From positions 1-39,293 of the forward strand of contig DAHXNK010000012.1 in assembly GCA_027365415.1 (NCBI GenBank): 39,293 nt of DNA, in the 5' to 3' direction. Source of the stretch: Acidobacteriaceae bacterium (lineage in GTDB: Bacteria; Acidobacteriota; Terriglobia; Terriglobales; Acidobacteriaceae). The notes beneath the pieces were generated by a model. The model ran no database searches. It saw nothing but the letters and a program-made list of their open reading frames with translations, and was not told the origin of the DNA. The position numbers and the translations under genes were made by a program. Below are positions 37,169 through 39,293 of this stretch, piece by piece; the first letter of the stretch is position 1, and the number at the start of each line of letters is the position of its first letter.

Positions 37169-39082
37169 ATGGCCTATCAAGTATTGGCGCGAAAATATCG
37201 TCCACAACTCTTTGCCGATGTGGCCGGGCAGGATCACGTCACGCGAACCCTGCTCAACGCGCTGGCGCAAAACAGGATCGCGCACGGCTACATTTTTAGC
37301 GGTCATCGTGGCATTGGTAAAACAACGGTCGCTCGCATTCTCGCGATGGCCTTGAACTGCCGCAGCGCTATCGGCTCCGCAGAACGCCCTACGCCGGAGC
37401 CATGCGCCACCTGTGTCGCGTGTACGGAGATCCGGGCGGGCAATGCTGTCGATGTCATCGAAATTGATGCGGCCACCAATCGCGGCATTGATGAAATCCG
37501 CGAGTTGCGCGAAGCTGCGCGCTACAGTCCGGCGCGGGATCGCTACAAAATTTACATTCTTGATGAGGCGCACCAGATTACCGATGCCGCCTTCAACGCC
37601 CTGCTCAAAACGCTGGAGGAGCCACCGACGCACGTTGTTTTTATGATGGCCACCACGCAGCCGGAGGACATTCCGCAGACCATCCGCTCCCGCTGCCAGC
37701 ATTTCAGCTTTCACGCGGTTCGCTTTGAAGTTATCCAGCAGCAACTGCGCCAGATCGCGCAGCAGGAGCAGATCACAGCCGAGGAATCCGCGCTCTCGCT
37801 GCTGGCCGAGGCAGGCGATGGCTCCATGCGCGATGCGCTCTCCATTATGGATCAGGCCATTGCCAGCGCCGCCTGCGACGACGGCCAACCGAAGCTGGAG
37901 GCCGCGCATGTCCGCTCGTTGATGGGCACTGTTTCCAATGCTGTGTTTGAGCAGATGTTGCTGGCCGTCAAAGAACAAAATGCAGCCTCGATGTTGGAAC
38001 AGGCGGCGGCGTTGTTGGACGCGGGCAATGCGCCGCAGCAGATTGCCCGCCAGCTTGTTCGATTTCTTCGCAATTGTCTGATGGCGCGCATTGCCGGAGA
38101 AAAATCAGGGCTGCTGCAAATTTCCGAAGAAGAGCGGGCACGCGCCGGACGCGCAGCATCCATCTTTTCAGAAGAAGACCTGACGCGATTTTTGAATACG
38201 ATGTTGCGCACCTTCGACGACCTGGGCTATCGACAGGAGCAGCGCTTTCACTTGGAGCTTGGCCTGCTGAAACTGGTTTACACGCAGCGCTTGCTGCCGC
38301 TGGACGATATTCTGCGCCGACTGTCCACGGGAATAGCTTTGCCCGCTGTGACAAAACCGCAAAGCGCCCCGACGAACGTCTTGAATGCGCCTTCGCCAGC
38401 GAGCAGGATGCAGACAGCTCCAACTCCCGCAGCGACGCTTGCAGCGACCTCTACCGCAGTGGCTTCTACACGGACGGATTCCGCCAGTGCGCGACCAGCA
38501 ACTGCGATGCCGACAGGCCCAAGGGATACGCAATCCGGCATTGCAGATATTTTTGGCGATACCGCCAGCAAAACAAAACCCCTTGCGCCCTTGCCTGCGG
38601 AAACGCCCATTTCCCCCACGCCGATGCCCGCGTTGCAACCCGTCTTCTCCGCAAAGGAAGTCATCGTCGAAGGCCCTCCGGATGCCGCCATTCTTCGCGC
38701 AGCGGTTTGCAGCGACATGGCAAATGGCGGACACCAGACTGCTGCATCGCTGCTGGAAGCTGGCATCTGGCAGTGGAATGGAAAGGAAATGCAGGTCCAG
38801 ACTGCGGTCTCCAGAGTGATGCTGGAAATGGCCTACAACGCGGAGGCGCAGCGAATTGCGCGAGAGAGCTTTCGGCAACGAGCGCCTGCTGGATATAACT
38901 TCAACGTCGTCCCAGAAGCGCGTGGAAACACGAGTACCGGCAGTACGGGCGCTCCAGCGACATCGCCAAAAGCGGCCCCGCAAAGCACGCCGCAGACGAT
39001 GGATCATCCGTTGGTGCAGCACGCGCAGGAATTGTTTCGAGCGGAGATTCGCAGCGTGGTGAATCTTCGCGAAGGAAATTAA
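37169..39082 (+). CDS. dnaX: DNA polymerase III subunits gamma and tau
   Basis: A 637-residue clamp-loader ATPase. The AAA+ domain has Walker A GHRGIGKTT near residue 48, a zinc module with four cysteines (LNC, then CATCVAC near 77-83), Walker B-like YILDEAHQ near 130, and sensor-1 MATTQPEDIPQTIRSRC. Domain III continues to about 380. An Ala/Thr/Pro-rich linker covers about 390-490 and a C-terminal tau-like domain covers about 500-610. I looked for an E. coli-type slippery heptamer and found none, so a shorter gamma form by frameshifting is not supported. ybaB and recR, which often follow dnaX, are not adjacent here. Confidence 0.96.
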   Translation: MAYQVLARKYRPQLFADVAGQDHVTRTLLNALAQNRIAHGYIFSGHRGIGKTTVARILAMALNCRSAIGSAERPTPEPCATCVACTEIRAGNAVDVIEIDAATNRGIDEIRELREAARYSPARDRYKIYILDEAHQITDAAFNALLKTLEEPPTHVVFMMATTQPEDIPQTIRSRCQHFSFHAVRFEVIQQQLRQIAQQEQITAEESALSLLAEAGDGSMRDALSIMDQAIASAACDDGQPKLEAAHVRSLMGTVSNAVFEQMLLAVKEQNAASMLEQAAALLDAGNAPQQIARQLVRFLRNCLMARIAGEKSGLLQISEEERARAGRAASIFSEEDLTRFLNTMLRTFDDLGYRQEQRFHLELGLLKLVYTQRLLPLDDILRRLSTGIALPAVTKPQSAPTNVLNAPSPASRMQTAPTPAATLAATSTAVASTRTDSASARPATAMPTGPRDTQSGIADIFGDTASKTKPLAPLPAETPISPTPMPALQPVFSAKEVIVEGPPDAAILRAAVCSDMANGGHQTAASLLEAGIWQWNGKEMQVQTAVSRVMLEMAYNAEAQRIARESFRQRAPAGYNFNVVPEARGNTSTGSTGAPATSPKAAPQSTPQTMDHPLVQHAQELFRAEIRSVVNLREGN

Positions 39083-39141
39083 GCACGTAGAATAAATCCA
39101 TACGCAAAAACGATAAGAGGGAGATTTCGAATCGAATACTG

Positions 39142-39293
39142 ATGGTCTTCAAAAAAAAGTGGGAATTCGCATGGGCGCTTATCGTGGTTGTTTGTTGCGT
39201 ACACATAGCCCTTGCACAGCAAACGATCATAGGCTGCCGCGCGCTGCAAAAGACTACGGACAGAGAAAAATTAAGCTCAATGCAGTCTACGAC
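39142..39293 (+). CDS. Start of a secreted protein, truncated by the window end
   Basis: An open frame of 50 codons running off the right edge. The first 26 residues form a clear signal peptide: MVFKKKWEF, a hydrophobic core (WALIVVVCCVHIALA), then a cleavage-like ALA-QQ. The mature part begins QTIIGCRALQKTTDREK and has no recognisable domain yet. The ribosome site is weak; a GAGGGAG element lies about 20 bases upstream, further than usual. Another frame over the same bases is also open, but it lacks a signal peptide. The gene starts 59 bp after dnaX. Confidence 0.55.
   Translation, partial: MVFKKKWEFAWALIVVVCCVHIALAQQTIIGCRALQKTTDREKLSSMQST

Noticed and set aside
37169-39082. Programmed frameshift in dnaX that would give a short gamma subunit
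   Set aside because: No A-rich slippery heptamer followed by a stem was found; the full-length frame runs to the tau-like C-terminus.

Overview
The window looks like a chromosomal segment of an acidobacterium (class Terriglobia, family Acidobacteriaceae or a close relative). This is inferred from the moderately high GC content, from a very large secreted NHL-repeat/Ig-like protein with a C-terminal hydrophobic, lipobox-like tail, and from the gene set as a whole. No rRNA, tRNA, CRISPR array, phage or insertion sequence was seen. Coding density is very high, and no gap between genes exceeds 300 bp.

Layout. 1-1971: 3' part of secA, convergent with a minus-strand block. 2017-8309: an ABC exporter gene overlapping by ATGA a cyclic-beta-glucan-synthase-like gene that lacks the usual C-terminal phosphorylase domain. 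8418-12192: a SCO-family copper/redox protein followed by lutA-lutB-lutC (L-lactate oxidation), all minus strand with overlapping junctions. 12414-15375: a small secreted repeat protein, then the TCA-cycle pair icd and mdh on the plus strand, closed by a strong bidirectional terminator. 15438-16801: two cyclophilins, one cytosolic and one secreted. 16883-19478: queG, a cold-shock protein gene and a YihY/BrkB membrane protein. 19482-21550: ccmC, a tiny ccmD-like gene and a beta-propeller lipoprotein. 21660-24879: a phosphorelay operon (hybrid histidine kinase, Hpt, REC-GGDEF). 25049-31481: sucA, thiO, a GDP-L-fucose synthase and a GGDEF-EAL protein in a tightly packed minus-strand run. 31739-35707: the giant NHL/ASH/Ig surface protein. 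35790-39082: a secreted TPR-like protein, a SET-domain methyltransferase with a histone-like basic tail, and dnaX. The start of a further secreted protein runs off the right end.

Themes. Central carbon oxidation is represented by icd, mdh, sucA and lutABC. Surface and envelope functions are represented by the glucan synthase and exporter, fucose synthesis, the giant secreted protein, SecA and the lipoprotein. Two c-di-GMP loci lie within about 5 kb. One is the output of a complete His-Asp-His-Asp relay; the other is packed directly behind the fucose synthase gene. The observations I consider most worth following are the phosphorylase-less glucan synthase coupled to an exporter, the SET protein with a basic tail, the sucA-thiO coupling (a thiamine-diphosphate enzyme next to a thiamine-thiazole enzyme), and the isolated ccmC-ccmD-propeller operon. 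I did not find an unmistakable new defence or mobile system. All family assignments are from motif recognition by eye, without database searches.
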